The notes: generated from the sequence alone by a model not told the origin. A stretch of 64,000 bases of DNA from Cordylochernes scorpioides (GCA_030710605.1 CP092865.1:26848947-26912946); one strand, 5' to 3'. Positions 21,726-34,010 are shown, numbered from the stretch's first letter. A program made the numbers and translations.

Positions 21726-22629
21726 TTCAATATTCTTGAAGACACACGAGATAAAACAAAGTGTGAACAAAATTGTCTCTGTCTCCTTTAAAAAAAAAAA
21801 AAAAAAACAGATGACCGGTGACACAATTTTCCACTTCCTTAAGTTCTGTCCATGAGTGTATATTCAAATGCACACAAAAAGAGAAAGAAATTTCTGAATA
21901 TATACATTTTTATAGAATTGGTCGTCAACTGAGAATATGAAGATGGGACTGGATCATCAGCTTACCGAGAGAAGACCTCTGCAAGATTTAATTGATCGGT
22001 TTCTAACGCTCATCCAAATTAAACTTTTTACACCTGTAATTATAGAAAGGTAAGGAGATTCCAATATGTCAAGTATGTAATTTATTTTAACAGGTTTTCT
22101 ATATTGATTTGTATACCGTCTATATTTGAAATTGAAATATTTAAACAGCTCTATACCTTAAGCTTTAAGATAAAAATTTAATATTAAAATTAGGAAGAGA
22201 CCTCAATAAAAACAGCTTAAAAATGCTAACTGGGATGTGATCATTGATGCATTGCTTGATGCATTTAATGCATTCATGGAAAGGATTAGGCTGTCGTTTT
22301 ATACATCATTCACCACACAAGACATTTTCACAATGTAGTCTAATATAGACACTATCACATCACCAGCTTGAATGCCTCTTTGGCAGGTTTGGTCCATTTT
22401 ATAGCTTCTCTCGTAGGATGTTAGGAAAGCGTAACCGTTCCTGTACCGGTGAAAGCCATAGGCTTAAATTATGGTGTACAGATTGTTAGTGTTTTTTTTT
22501 TTTTTCAAATTTGTGACGAAATTTGTTTTTGTTTCTACTTTTATATGAAATAGACCATTATAAACAAGGTAGGTGGGTTACGACTATCTATAAGGTAAGT
22601 ACACTCAAGGTCTACATACAAGAAGTATA
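21726..22629. other. Intergenic DNA
   Basis: Poly-A at 21789-21808 and poly-T at 22490-22505. No frames or repeat family recognised. Confidence 0.4.
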
Positions 22630-23924
22630 CAGTGTACTCCGCTTATAACAAAGTCGGTTATAGCGAAATTCCGCATATAGCGAATGAAATTGTCTGCACG
22701 AAAGAAAAGAAGGGCTTAAACCATTAAAAGAACTCTGGATATTGCGAAGTCGGATATAAAGAATTTTCGCTTATAACGAAGTGATTTGCATGTATAAATT
22801 TTTATTTTATCCGTTTATAACGAAGTTTTCTCATTTACCATTATAATTGACTAATATATTATGCATAATATATATCAAATTACAACGTGTGAATGACACA
22901 AATTTAATGATACACAACAAATAAGTTAATAATATACAATTTTAAAATATGCAAACATATTATAAGTATTTTTTTTTACATTATTTAAACAAAATTAAAT
23001 TGTTTAATAAACGCTTATATTTTATTAACGTTTACCATGGCAGGAGAACGAAAACAAACAAGAAACTCACTATCTCTGTCAGTCAAGCTGCAAATCCTAA
23101 GAGAGATTGAAGTGGAGAAGAAGAAAAAGACAGATGTTGCCCAGAAACATAATATCCCACAGTCGTCGCTCAGCGTTTAATGAGGAAATATTTGACGGCA
23201 TACGATGCTGGAACAGCATTAACAATCAATCTTAAGCAAGCTGTGGATATTATATCTGTAGCATGGAATGATGTGCTTCCAGCGACAATTTCCAACTGTT
23301 GGCATCATAGTGGAATTATTAAGTCCGATGTCAGTTCTCCATTGGATACACCACAGCCTGCAACACAAATGTGGGAGCAACAAAGCCTCTTCGATCGCAT
23401 GAAAGAAGTTTTAAAAATACCGTTAGAGATGGATTTCGATTCTTATGCTGACGCTGACAATGACGTCGTTACAAATGCCATGTTATCCGATGTAGAAATT
23501 GTCGAGAGCATTCTTCAAGCAAAAGAAGAAGAAGAAACGGACCAAGTTGATGAAGAAGTAGACCCAATTGTCCACATTCCGCATCCAAAAGAGGTCTTGG
23601 AGAGCATTCAAACTCTGCGATTGTTTCTTCAATGTCAGGATGAGTCCAAGTCTCTTCATAGGCATCTGTCAGACTTGGACAACATCGAAAAGAGTGTTCA
23701 GCACTTGTTACTGACTTCTAAATGTCAAAAGAAAATCACAAACTACTTCTCCAAAAACACCTGATGAGGTTGTTATTGATCTTTGTGTTGCTCTTTTGAG
23801 TTGAATAGTAAATAAAATTATTGGTACAAAACATTTTTTTTTCCAACTGCGGATATAACAAACTTCGGATATAACAAAGTGATTGTCATGGATAATGCGA
23901 CTTCGTTATAAGCGGAGTACACTG
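22630..23924 (+). mobile_element. Internally deleted pogo/Tigger-like DNA transposon
   Basis: Terminal inverted repeats CAGTGTACTCCGCTTATAAC (22630-22649) and its inverse at 23905-23924 are flanked by a TA target duplication (22628-22629 and 23925-23926). This is the hallmark of pogo/Tigger elements. Subterminal copies of TATAACGAAGT-like sequence lie just inside both ends. The 1.3-kb length is about half that of an autonomous Tigger. The interior encodes only the two ends of a transposase, so the copy is non-autonomous. The sharp ends suggest fairly recent insertion. Confidence 0.9.
23037..23764 (+). pseudogene. Tigger-type transposase, N- and C-terminal remnants with catalytic domain deleted
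   Basis: ATG at 23037 opens 47 codons with the N-terminal DNA-binding start typical of Tigger/CENP-B-like proteins (SLSVKLQILREIE, KKTDVAQKHNIPQSSLS). This ends at TAA 23178-23180. The frame starting at ATG 23180 then gives a 194-residue C-terminal part: TAYDAGTALTINLKQAVDII, AWNDVLPATISNCWHHSGI, followed by an acidic tail. These are Tigger C-terminal motifs. The rest of the helix-turn-helix region and the DDE catalytic core that should lie between are absent. So one internal deletion near 23175 joined the ends and removed all catalytic residues. It cannot transpose itself but could be moved in trans. Confidence 0.85.
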
Positions 23925-23926
23925 TA

Positions 23927-24329
23927 TAGAGAAACCGTTCGACTTTTTCAAGTAGAAAGTGCCAGAACGGGGAAATGGTTACTTGCATTCTCTTGTTGGA
24001 CTTCGGGAAAATCATTGGGACCATTTTTAAAATAAAACTTCTTCAATGCGGGTTGTTTCAACCTGGTTGGCTAAAACAGCGGTCCACTAGACCGTTTAGA
24101 AACTTGCAGAGCTGTGGTGAATATACTGAATAAGTATTCAGGTAGTATACCCGGGGAGATGTCTGATTCACAGGCTGACCTTGGTGGAACATCTGGGCTG
24201 CAGGTGGCAAGGTACAACACTTTATGTCAACATGTGCGCCATTTTACGACTTTTTATTAAGGCTCTTATAGTGTTTGGGAAACTTTCCTTTCTTTGTTAC
24301 TTGGTATTATAGCATTGGTATATATACAA
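23927..24329. other. Intergenic DNA
   Basis: Mixed-composition sequence 3' of the Tigger element (24040-24220), with no recognisable frame or repeat. Confidence 0.35.
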
Positions 24330-24472
24330 TTGGCTTTTCACGAGTTATCAAGAAGTTGGTTGGCCAAATTTTATGGAATTACTCTAAATCAACGTTTATT
24401 GATTTTTATTACACTAGATGGTGCTCTTCAATCTAAAAATGCTCATGTGAGCGGTCGGGATATGCTAATTTT
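24330..24472 (+). repeat. Rep-B body and tail
   Basis: TTGGCTTTTCACGAGTTATC, AAGAAGTTGGTTGGCCAAAT, AATCAACGTTTATTGATTTT, ACACTAGATGGTGCTCTTC, AAAATGCTCATGTGAGCGGT. The hammerhead-like head is lost. The CTCF-like core is diverged (ACACTAGATGGTGCTC, 24411-24426). Confidence 0.55.
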
Positions 24473-24530
24473 ATGTGTGTCTGTGTGTGCGTGTGTGTCT
24501 GTGTGTGCGTGTGTGTTTGTGTGGGCAAGT
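24473..24530 (+). repeat. TG-rich microsatellite at Rep-B tail
   Basis: Compound TGTGTCTG / TGTGCG repeats directly abut the 3' end of the Rep-B copy. Confidence 0.8.
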
Positions 24531-25130
24531 AAGCTAACATTTATTTCATCTCAACTTGGAATGGAGTGTAAAATTTATAAATATGTCCTCTAGTAATTTA
24601 TTACATTATTTTGTGAATGATTTATACACCTATAAAATTAAAAAGTACAAATGTAATATTGCACTGGGATAAGGTGCATAAATTATGGAAAAGGCATCTG
24701 TGTTATACATCACCTCATTCACAGAATATACTTTGAAGAATATAATATGAATCATAGCCAAACTCTTCAATGATTCCAAAAGGTAGAACGTCTAGGACTT
24801 CCCTCTTCCAATATAGTGATGCTTTATGGATACTATCAATACATTAACTACCTAGATATACTGGTTCACTAAGGGACTCAAAACAGTTTTATAAACCACA
24901 GAAAAGCCTTGGTACTTATCGATTTGTGAACACATAGACCCCTGGGAGGATATTACCTAAAGAGACTATGCTGCTTGCTGTGAAACAATTCAACAACAGA
25001 AGCCTTCAAATCAGTGTTTGCGCTATCAGAACCAGAAATTTCTGCTAGAGATAGAATCTTTTTGATAGAATCTCCTCTACTTCTCAAATAATAATTCTTT
25101 GATTGTGAAAGGCATTGGCAGCCTAATGAA
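24531..25130. other. Intergenic DNA
   Basis: AT-rich without recognisable features. Confidence 0.4.
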
Positions 25131-25145
25131 AATCTTTATCTTCAT

Positions 25146-25180
25146 GACGTTTCTTTGACTTTACCATACTCCGTCGTCAG
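25146..25180 (-). ncRNA. Hammerhead-like core (25.1 kb)
   Basis: Minus strand: CTGACGA, an unstructured or weakly paired segment of about 20 nt, GAAACGTC, then ATGAAGATAAAGATTTT. Both invariant blocks are exact, and GAAACGTC is the Rep-A version. No convincing stem II is visible, which lowers confidence. Confidence 0.25.
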
Positions 25181-25392
25181 GGGATGGTTGGAAATGAAAC
25201 TATTTATATAGTATTAACTAAAAGTGAAAATCCACACTTTCATTTCCTCTTCCCAATTTTACAAAGCATCCAAACCTCGAGTCAAAACATAAAAATAAAA
25301 TTGAAATAATAATACCGGCATCTTTTTTAAAATTTAAAAAATAACAAAATAGACTATGTGATTGTTATTATATATTAAATACATAAATTTGT

Positions 25393-25470
25393 GACAAATA
25401 AATTTACTGGCAATGTATTTCTTTTCAATAATAACATCAAATATTATCTCGACAGAATTTACTGCAATGA
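25393..25470 (+). repeat. Short repeat fragment (AAATTTACTGGCAATG)
   Basis: ACAAATAAATTTACTGGCAA, TGTATTTCTTTT, then ATCAAATATTATCTC is shared with 11947-11985 and with both arms of the foldback at 55744-55851. Confidence 0.5.
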
Positions 25471-25560
25471 TATAAGTTATTGAATGAGAGGGCCATCAGT
25501 GGTGAATCCTCTCAGCGGTTTCGCCAAATTAATCTCCAGACAGCTTTACTATTGTATTGG
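25470..25560 (+). repeat. Rep-F fragment
   Basis: GAGAGGGCCATCAGTGGTGA, ATCCTCTCAGCGGTTTCGCC, AAATTAATCTCCAGAC, ..CTATTGTATTGGATT. It aligns with 26270-26370 and 38400-38495. Its left half forms a short stem (GAGAGG/CCTCTC). Confidence 0.5.
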
Positions 25561-25769
25561 ATTGGTTTGGAACATAAATTAATTATTTACAAAAATATCT
25601 CCCTGTCTATTACTAACTCAATAATCTCAGTAGTGAAGTCTACTGTGGAGAGAGAGGAGAATGTCTACTGAATTATTTATAATTCTGTAGATGTTACCAC
25701 CACTTCCCGTGGTCTATATTTATTGATCCATTCTCGTACAGTCTTAGCTATTGAGGCTTTCATTATCTA

Positions 25770-26130
25770 TGTGTTAGATTTATGGGGCGTATTTTCTGAA
25801 GCAGGCAAATTACAGTGGGCGTCTTCTAAAACTGGATACCATTGTTTTGATTCACGTCAACAAATCAACATCACAACTATCTATAGCATTCATAAACCTT
25901 TATTGACATCTTTCGTTTTATACTCAATTCTTCAACCGCAGAACGGGGTGGCAAGAGGTTGAATTTTACATATGATGTATAAGAACTACAAGACAACTAC
26001 AAGTACCACACACACTTGTATATTCAATAATAATAATAATATTTAATTCCGTACACGTGTAAAGCACATAGGATACAAGAGTGCAGCGTATTAAATGGAA
26101 TCTTTCGAGAATTCCTAACAATATTTACAT
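25770..26130 (+). repeat. Rep-E copy 2
   Basis: Inverse of 12300-12670. It encodes part of a 79-codon frame (25723-25962) whose last 50 or so codons share most residues with the frame in the other copy (for example QQINITTIYSIHKPLL and SRQQINITT). No domain is recognised. The downstream part includes an ATA/AAT microsatellite and AATTCCGTACACGTGTAA. Confidence 0.6.
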
Positions 26131-26184
26131 ACACACAGCTAGATGAATTGTTCAATTCAAAATATCTACACATATATATATAGT

Positions 26185-26372
26185 AAATGAAAAAAAAACA
26201 TTAAGACGCGAATGTTTCTTTTACACATCAATAAAACATTTACTGTTCTTACTGCGATGAAAAAATATTGGGAGGGCTTTGTTCATCAGTAGTGAACAAA
26301 AACGGTTTCACTAATTTGATCTACCAGACCACTTATTTAAAGTTCTAATACTGTATTGGATCATTCTACTTA
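26185..26372 (+). repeat. Rep-F, long copy
   Basis: ACATTAAGACGCGAATGTTT, CATTTACTGTTCTTACTGCG, ATTGGGAGGGCTTTGTTCAT, CAGTAGTGAACAAAAACGGT, TTCACTAATTTGATCTACCA, CTAATACTGTATTGGATC. Collinear with 38337-38500. The central GTTCATCAGTAGTGAAC is a small near-perfect hairpin. Confidence 0.55.
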
Positions 26373-27820
26373 TATAACGGGTGGAATCTCAGAAATGGTA
26401 TTTAAGAAAACTATAGACTAAAGTTTTTAGGACACAGTAGAATTACATATAAGTTTATATACAAGGCAACGGCACCATATCTGGGTTTATAATAGAGTGA
26501 ACCATGGCTATATAATACCCAAATGTTCTGTTCCATTGAGGTTCGATATAGCGAGGTTTTACTGTAGAATAATTAAGTTTCAAACACGATTTTATAACTC
26601 TCAAAGTTATATATATTAAGACCTTTGGATTCTCGATAAAATAATCCCTTGAATCAATATTAAATACAAAAAGAGAAAAATTTCACTGGAGGCCTAAAGT
26701 TTGTATTTTAATATTAAGACCTTTAATAATAAAATTAATTTGTATAATAATTCAATGAAATTATAAGAAGGTTTTTTCCCCCGGATTTTATCATGTTATA
26801 AAAATCGAATTTTAACCAATTTTAGATGTCATCCCCTTCAGACATGAGCGCTCAAGCCGACCTACTCTATGAAGCAGGCAAATAATCAATATCGAATTGA
26901 CTTAAGGCCCGAATTTTTCAAAACTCTAAGAGCCTATATTGGAAAAAATCCATTCTTAACTTTAAAAACTCTTTTAAAAATCAATGAAACTTTATCTTTG
27001 AAACAAAAGGATACATTAAAAAGTTATATCTACCGAATCAAATTCGATATATCTAAAAGCAAAGAATTTTTAGTTTCCTTCGTTATTTTCTTCCACTTTA
27101 TTTTAGCTTCCATTTATTCTTTCTTTTTTCAAATCCATCATTTTAAATTGTAGGTAATTTCTCTAATATTAATAGTTATATTTTTCTAAAGGTTTTCTTG
27201 GAATTTAGAAAAGTTGAAGCAATTTTTGAGACAATAGCTTTTAAATTGTTTATATTATATAAAAAAAAGTTATTGTGTATATAAATCGTGTTCCATTAAA
27301 TAGAAAAATTACCATTTTAATACTTCTCGATATCATTGTAATATAAAAACTTTAAAAAATTGCATTTTAATATGTCTATTTTTCCTAATTTGACCGGTAT
27401 GTAATGATTCATTAAATATTGCATTAGTCTAACCATTTATTTACATATGCAAAAAGCACGTGACTCAAAGAGTTTTTTCTTTTTTTATTTGACATTTTCT
27501 GACAGTTATATCTATGTAAAAAAGTTTAGTTAATTATTGGTCAATTAAAATAACACAAAAAGATGAAATTTTTCAAAAGGTCTGTTTTCTAATTTAATCG
27601 TTCCTTTTTTTAAAACTTATAGTTATAAGAGATATTTTTACAAAATTGATATAGTATTATATTTTCTATTTAATTTCATAAGATTTTACGTTAAAATTAT
27701 TGGAATTGATTATTAAATAAATATCTGTGAAATAAAAATCAATAAAAACCATTTTGGTTTATAAGAAAAACATTGAATAGATAGTACTTAATACACACAC
27801 ATTGAGTGGGGGGGAGGGAT
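26373..27820. other. AT-rich intergenic DNA
   Basis: A 94-codon frame at 26869-27153 is lysine/phenylalanine-rich, as expected from base composition, and has no recognisable domain. Nothing else is supported. Confidence 0.35.
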
Positions 27821-27822
27821 TA

Positions 27823-29128
27823 TACAAGGTATGTCCCATAAGTTCTCGGACTGGGTCCATAAAAAAAAGGTAAGATTTTTAAATTTTTTTTTTATTAAAA
27901 CTTTTCAAAGTAATTCCCCCTTGCTTCAACGCACCAGCGCCATCGTTTCTCCCAATTGTCGAAACAGTTTTTATAAGCCTCTTTTGGAATGCTCTTCAAT
28001 GCTAACGGCGATTTTTCTATTATGTCATCCCTGGTGTCAAAATGTCTTCCTTTTAGAACTGCTTTAAGTTTGGGGAACAGGAAAAAGTCATTTGGTGCGA
28101 TGTCTGGGAAATAGGGTGGTTGAAGTAGGATTTGTGCCCCGTTTTTCGCCAAAAAGCTAGTCATCAAGTGCGCTGTGTGAGGGCGAGCATTGTCATGGTG
28201 TAGGATCCAGCCACCATTAGTCCATTTTTTTGGCCTTTTTTTTCGAATCGCTTCCCTTAGACGGCGAAGAATGCCCAAATACATATCCTTGATAACTGTT
28301 TGGCCTGCAGGAAGATACTCGTGATGAAAAATGCCCTTTTTATCCAAAAAAGCTACCAGCATCACCTTGTTTCTGGATTTCAATAATCTGGATTTTTTGG
28401 GTCTAAGCTCACCCTGACATCTCCACTCGGCAGATTGATGCTTGGTTTCAGGATCATAGCCATAGACCCATTCTCGTAGCCTGTGATTATCTTGTCTTTC
28501 CATTCCGGATCCGTTCTTGTCATTTCCAACATGTCCTCACAGGTTGCAAGCCGACACAGTTTTTGCTCATTAGTGAGGAATCTTGGGATGAATTTTGCAG
28601 GAGTCTTTTTGATTTGGTTACGATCCTTCCAATCGTTGTTTTAGAGATGCCTGTGTCTTATTCTAGCTCCAGCAAAGTGGTTCGAGGATTTTCTTTTATC
28701 AAATCGGTGATTTTTTGCACATTTTCATCAGTCCTTTGAAATTTTTGGGCGTCCTTGACGAAGATCATCTTCAATGGAAATTCTGCCAGCTTTAAATCTA
28801 GAATGCCATTCAAAAACAATTGTTCTCTTTGGGGAATGCTTTATTAAGCATTTAAAAAGTTTCGGTTGCTGATATTTGAAGTTTCACACAAAATTCTATG
28901 CAAATCCTCTGCTTCAATTTTCGTTCCATCGTAAAATCGCCGCAGCGCTATGTGTAACCTTTAAATAAATTATAATAACTTTGGGGCGCGTGCACGTACC
29001 GCCTCGATATTGGTACCACCGTGTAGCCAGATATTTTTTTCTATAATAAACAGTCAAATTCATTTACATTTTTCATTTATTTATTTTTTTATGGACCCAG
29101 TCCGGGAACTTATGGGACATACCTTGTA
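27823..29128 (-). mobile_element. Full-length mariner-like DNA transposon
   Basis: Inverted ends TACAAGGTATGTCCCATAAG, TTCTCGGACTGGGTCCAT (27823-27860) and the matching inverse at 29091-29128 differ at a single base. The flanks are a TA target duplication (27821-27822, 29129-29130). The 1306-bp length is typical of mariner elements. The single transposase gene lies on the minus strand and fills the interior. The ends are much better preserved than the gene. Confidence 0.92.
27895..28929 (-). pseudogene. Mariner transposase, inactivated
   Basis: The reading starts at ATG 28929 (MERKLKQRICIEFCVKLQIS) with the N-terminal helix-turn-helix region. It then suffers a stop and frame breaks near 28810-28830, an in-frame stop at about 28660, and a 1-bp loss near 28470. 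The C-terminal 202 codons (28503-27895) are open and carry the mariner motifs YGYDPETK, PKKSRLLKSRNKVML, WILHHDNARPHTAH and PPYFPDIAPNDFFLFPKLK. The last two hold the second and third catalytic aspartates of the D,D34D triad. The first, in the usual TGDE motif, reads TGYE beside the 1-bp loss, so the protein is dead on two counts. Confidence 0.88.
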
Positions 29129-29130
29129 TA

Positions 29131-31740
29131 TCATTTATTAACATAAATATGTGTGTATTAAGTGATACCTATGTTTTATTATAGATATATATATCAAAAA
29201 TAATTTTTATTGATTTTTATTTCACAGATAGATGTAGTGTCTAGTAAGTAGAAGGTTCTATTACTTAGGACTAAACAGTGGTCTATAATCTTTCATGGAT
29301 GATTCTTCTGATGAGCAACTATATCTTTCATGGGAAGTTAACTATACAACTATGTGTGTGTCATAGCCTTAAAATAGCTCGACAACTCAAATTCCTAGCT
29401 AGAAGAATCCTATCCATTACGTGTTTTATCCTACAGCTTATTTAGCACCGTGCCATATTTTCACCTTGAAGTGTGGAGGGTTATAGTTTGCAGTAAGATG
29501 TGACGTGGAGAATTATCATGGAGCGAACATGGAATGCTAATGAAATAGATACAGTTTTATCGTTCTAATATGTGCACTACATTCTAGAAAGTAGACTTTT
29601 TAGGCTCGATCTTACTTATTTTTCATCTGTATAGAAAGTATTCATAGAAAGGGTGAAGTGTATTCATATGATGTATTTTATAATCCACAAATGATTACAA
29701 AGACTAGGTTCGACACTTGATGGTAAACAAACAAATGTTGAGGCCTTTTTAAACAATATGTACAAGCTACATCATTGAGTCATTGTAAATAAGATGGAAA
29801 AGTTTAATAGTATCTAAATCTTTGATATCTCGTCTTTTTTCAAAATAGAAATTATTCAAAATTAAACCCATTACGAAAATGCCAAACGTTAAAAGGAAAT
29901 CAGTCAGTTTAGGTAAGACATATTAGAATAAACCATACGTTGTATAGAAGTCGGTTATATTGTAGGTATACTTGTTAACTCTTTATTGGAACTTGGTGTC
30001 GTGTCGCGGTCCAGGATGTCAACAGATCGGTTGCCATTTGAGAAAACCAGGAGTCAGGTGACAGCCTGTCCGGGTAGATCGACATGTATGGACAGACCTT
30101 GCTGTCAAAGTACATACATGATCTCATATCGATTTTTATTTTAATATGTATGCCTGAACTGACGGATATTGTCTGAGTACAATATTAGAGTGGTGAATTC
30201 AATGGGAGAAATCACTGGGAGAGTTCACCACTGGCCTTTCCAATTTTCTTTTCTATCGCGCAGTAAAGATAGTTGGAATTTTCATTTTTAAAAAGTTGAT
30301 AAATAGTATAATTGCTTAAAGATGGGCATCTCTCTTTAAACTAGACTTTGAAACAGAAACATTTTTCTACCATCTTTTACCAACTTTTAACAATTGCTAT
30401 TAGAGTAATTCCCTATGAGATCTGCTTTAGATGATAACCACAATAATTGTTTACGTTTAAATTGCCTAATCTGGGAGTACAATTATGGAATATCTTTATT
30501 TATTTATTTTTAAAAAAGCTTATAGCACAGAATAAAACTTGGGTTGTTAATATTGTGACATTGACTATATTAGGAAAGGCCAACATCAGGATGACAAGAC
30601 AATGTATTTTGATCAAACAAATTCAATCCTATTTACATAAAAGCACAGAGAGTCACACAATGAAGTAAATTTGCTGAGTAACAAAATATTGATGATCCGT
30701 TGATATCCTTTAGTAATATTAACTCAGATTCCTGGAGCGTACAATTCCAGATGTCGCCAACTCCCCGGCATATATCTTTAAAGTTTACAGATATTTTGCC
30801 ACAAATACAATCTTGCACGGATAGTTAGCAAGAAACGCCCATCCTCCTCTTATCAGAATAAGGCAATGAAGATAAGTGGCGGTACACAGCAGCACCTAAG
30901 TTAGTAGCGTAAGTCAGAGTAGTATAAGTCTACTAGCCTAGATACTGTGTGAAATATTTATCTTTTTCACCTCAGCTCATAGGCTGGCAATATTCTGTCT
31001 TCTCCGAGCTTCCTTTCATCCATCTACAAGTTTCTCCTAAACCTTCAGGTGAGGGGAGATAATGAAAACCCTCCGATTATCTGAAAGATGACTCTTTGGC
31101 GTTGAAGAAACCTCCTCGATTCTAAATCTCTCTCTTTATAGCTTTCCTTCTTTTATACCTTTTAACTTATTGTGTATGATGTAATATTGGTGAAATGTCA
31201 ATAAAATTGCTTTAAATATGAAACTATGGCCTTTGATGATGTCGTAAGGAGGCTTGGCTGGTGCACAATCAATCTTGGGAAAAATAACGTGTGTCAGTTT
31301 TCCCATATCTCCTACATCACAGAATCTCTACCGTTGTTTGAAGTCACTCTGCATGTTAGGAGCCATTTTGATGTCTTCATCTCACTATGGAAAAGTGATC
31401 CTTTCACAGAATGTCGATTCCCATACGAGATTCTGTTCCTAGCTGCTCTCATCTGTAACTTCAGCTGATTGCCTAGGGACCTAAATAGTTATATAGAGAA
31501 CGTTAAATAAAGATTCCAGTTTACCACATTTGGTTTTATATATCTCCGAAATTGTACCTCGCATGATTAATGTTCTAGTGTAGGATTTGAAATCCATTAA
31601 ATTTGAAGTCCAACCATGTTTTTTACTTAACTATTACCAGACGATCACACAAGGTAAACTACCAGCGCTTAAATAATTACACCCTCACATAATTAGTTAG
31701 CTTAACTAGCACGCTATAAAAACAAGATAGCAAACCAAGT
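29131..31740. other. Intergenic DNA, no gene recognised
   Basis: A diverged repeat at 30588-30705 (CATCAGGATGACAAGACAAT) resembles 5155-5290. Blocks at 30000-30110 and 30960-31090 are less AT-rich. The 80-codon frame at 31226-31468 has no recognisable domain. No further features. Confidence 0.35.
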
Positions 31741-31860
31741 CGCCAATGCGGTTTGGCGACCATCAAATTGGCGCAGCCAATAGCCTTGAGTCTAACGATA
31801 TCTCTTTATTTTTATTGGCCAATTTTAGTAGAGGATTATTCCGATTGGCCATCTCATTTG
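31741..31860. promoter_or_regulatory. CCAAT/ATTGG cluster
   Basis: CGCCAATGCGGTTTGGCGAC, AAATTGGCGCAGCCAATAG, TATTGGCCAATTTTAG and GATTGGCCATC give at least six CCAAT cores on both strands in 120 bp. This resembles the cluster at 115-262. NF-Y-type promoters carry such arrays. The two overlapping frames that follow (31746-32051 and 31753-32034) are not recognisable, so a promoter is only a guess. Confidence 0.2.
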
Positions 31861-34010
31861 ACTTTAAATACCTACAATTATCGCTGCCATCATTTCCTCT
31901 CAGTTTATGGCTTCTTTCTTTACAACAAATATTTATTGCCCCCTCTAGGCCTTATGGTTCAAAATGCTTTAAAATTGAAGTCATATTGCGATTATGTGTT
32001 TTTTTACACTTGTTTTTATCAATCCCACAATTAAACTTGATATTTTATTAAATCTGTAACTAAATAAACGTTTGTAGAAGATACAAGCTCGAAAGTTTGC
32101 CAGTTGTTAACAATAAAAGGCATATAACGACATACTATCCGTTTCTAATGAAAAATATCTAACTAAATCGATCAATTGCTAGCTCTTAAACATTATTATT
32201 TTCAATATGTTAAAAAAAACTAAACTTTCTCTCATTATTTTAGTAAATGCGTTAAAAATGCATTTAATGAATGCCTTAAAACAACTGAGCATTTATTCGA
32301 TCTTCTTTACACAAACCGCTCAAATCATAAATACGATTATATAGCATCGCGTATATGCAAATATTATAGAATAAATGAATAATTTGATGCCCCATTTAAT
32401 TATATTTAAAGGGAGAGGTGCATTTTGTACGTGATTAACATCGACCCGTACAAATTTGGTGAGTCCCTGTCACCTTCATCAAGGGGATTGTGTTGACACA
32501 ATAAAGGTAGATGGTTAATGCAGCACACATTTCTACATACATATTTAGTTGAACGGGACCTACCACTTCTTGACTTTTTTAGAAGTATCCTTGGCTAGTT
32601 TCGATGAAGAATTTATTCTTTCTAAATCATGAATTGAATTAGATAGATCAGCCCTCTTTGGGGAAGCTCTTAGCAATGACGGCAAGCATCTTCAGTTGTT
32701 CTGAAGTTAGCGCATGGATTAGAATTTGTATTTTATATTTAGAAAAATAGCACAGTTGTGATTTTCTCTGGCGCCTGGCAGTGTCATAATTGAAGATGAT
32801 TTAGTCCTGTATCTTGGAGAATACTCTTGGAGATATCTTCAATGAATTTAGAAATCCATTTCGTGCAAGACCTTTCAGCATTTAATGTTTTATGATCTTC
32901 CAATGTGACTAAGGCTACAAAGTCACATTTTCTATAAAAAGCGGTCACTATTTCTTCCATATTCAGTAAATGAAGAACATTTTGGGAAATAGCAAATATC
33001 TTAAACATCAATTAGCCTTTTTGAATCGGGATTGAATGAATGCATTCATGTTCAATTAGAAGCATTTATTCAGATTTGTCGCCCTCGCTTTTTCCTCGTC
33101 ATCTATCTTCTCGGCGGTTATTCCTTACAACAGATTTTGATACAATTTCGTGATATTTATTGGTCATAAACTGTTAGCACTTTTCTCAACCAAGATGGAG
33201 AATCAAACTTTCTGTAATTCAAATATTCGTAGTTGAACGAATTGTTTGATTCCGATGAAATATATACTTCTATCTGTTAAAGGTATTTGTAGCCATTTTT
33301 CATATTCAAGGTTTTTTTTTTTTGCTTTTTACATTTCAAGATCAATACCGCGAGTGAATCAGATCAATTTCAAACTAGATGTTTGATTTTTAAATCCAAA
33401 GAAACAATTGTATAGGTCATTTTTGATAGTTTCTTCTGATCACTAAAAGCAACTTTCAATCGATTATTTGATAGTCTCCGAAATATTATTACAATTCTAT
33501 TAAAATAAATTATTATAAAAGAAACACGTCGCCATAAACTTTGATTCCTTCTTCAAGATGTTGTCTACCGATTCCTTCTCTTGTAAAATAAGCTATATTT
33601 ATAAGAAAATAAAAATTCTCAAAAACACGAGGTCTATGATGACGATGAAAAAATGTCAATTTATCAACATTGCCTAGAGACAACAATGGAACCACGGAGG
33701 TAGTAACTAAATCTCCTTGGGTAAAATAGACGTATAATTCAGTAGTCCAATTATTTTCAAAGCTATATTTTTATATATATGAATATATTATATATATGAT
33801 AATGTAAAACTTTTGTAGTAAGCTAGGTATGCATTCTAGTGACTTCAACGTGCTACCGCCAACACACCATTGGACGTCAGTGTAATAAATCCAACCAACT
33901 CAGGTCGACATTAGCTGGCCAATTAAAACACAGTTATAAATTACTCCTAAATGTCTGACTTTCACCACTTCCTACCTCCTGCACCTCAAATCTTCTTTCT
34001 ATAGATTGGA
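31861..34010. other. Intergenic DNA, no gene recognised
   Basis: AT-rich. The minus frame at 32784-33011 (75 codons) has unremarkable composition and no domain. TA-rich simple sequence lies at 33770-33800. Confidence 0.35.

Noticed and set aside
31746..32051. Two overlapping frames after the CCAAT cluster as a gene with its promoter
   Set aside because: Frames are phenylalanine/leucine-rich from base composition, lack any known domain, and overlap in different phases.
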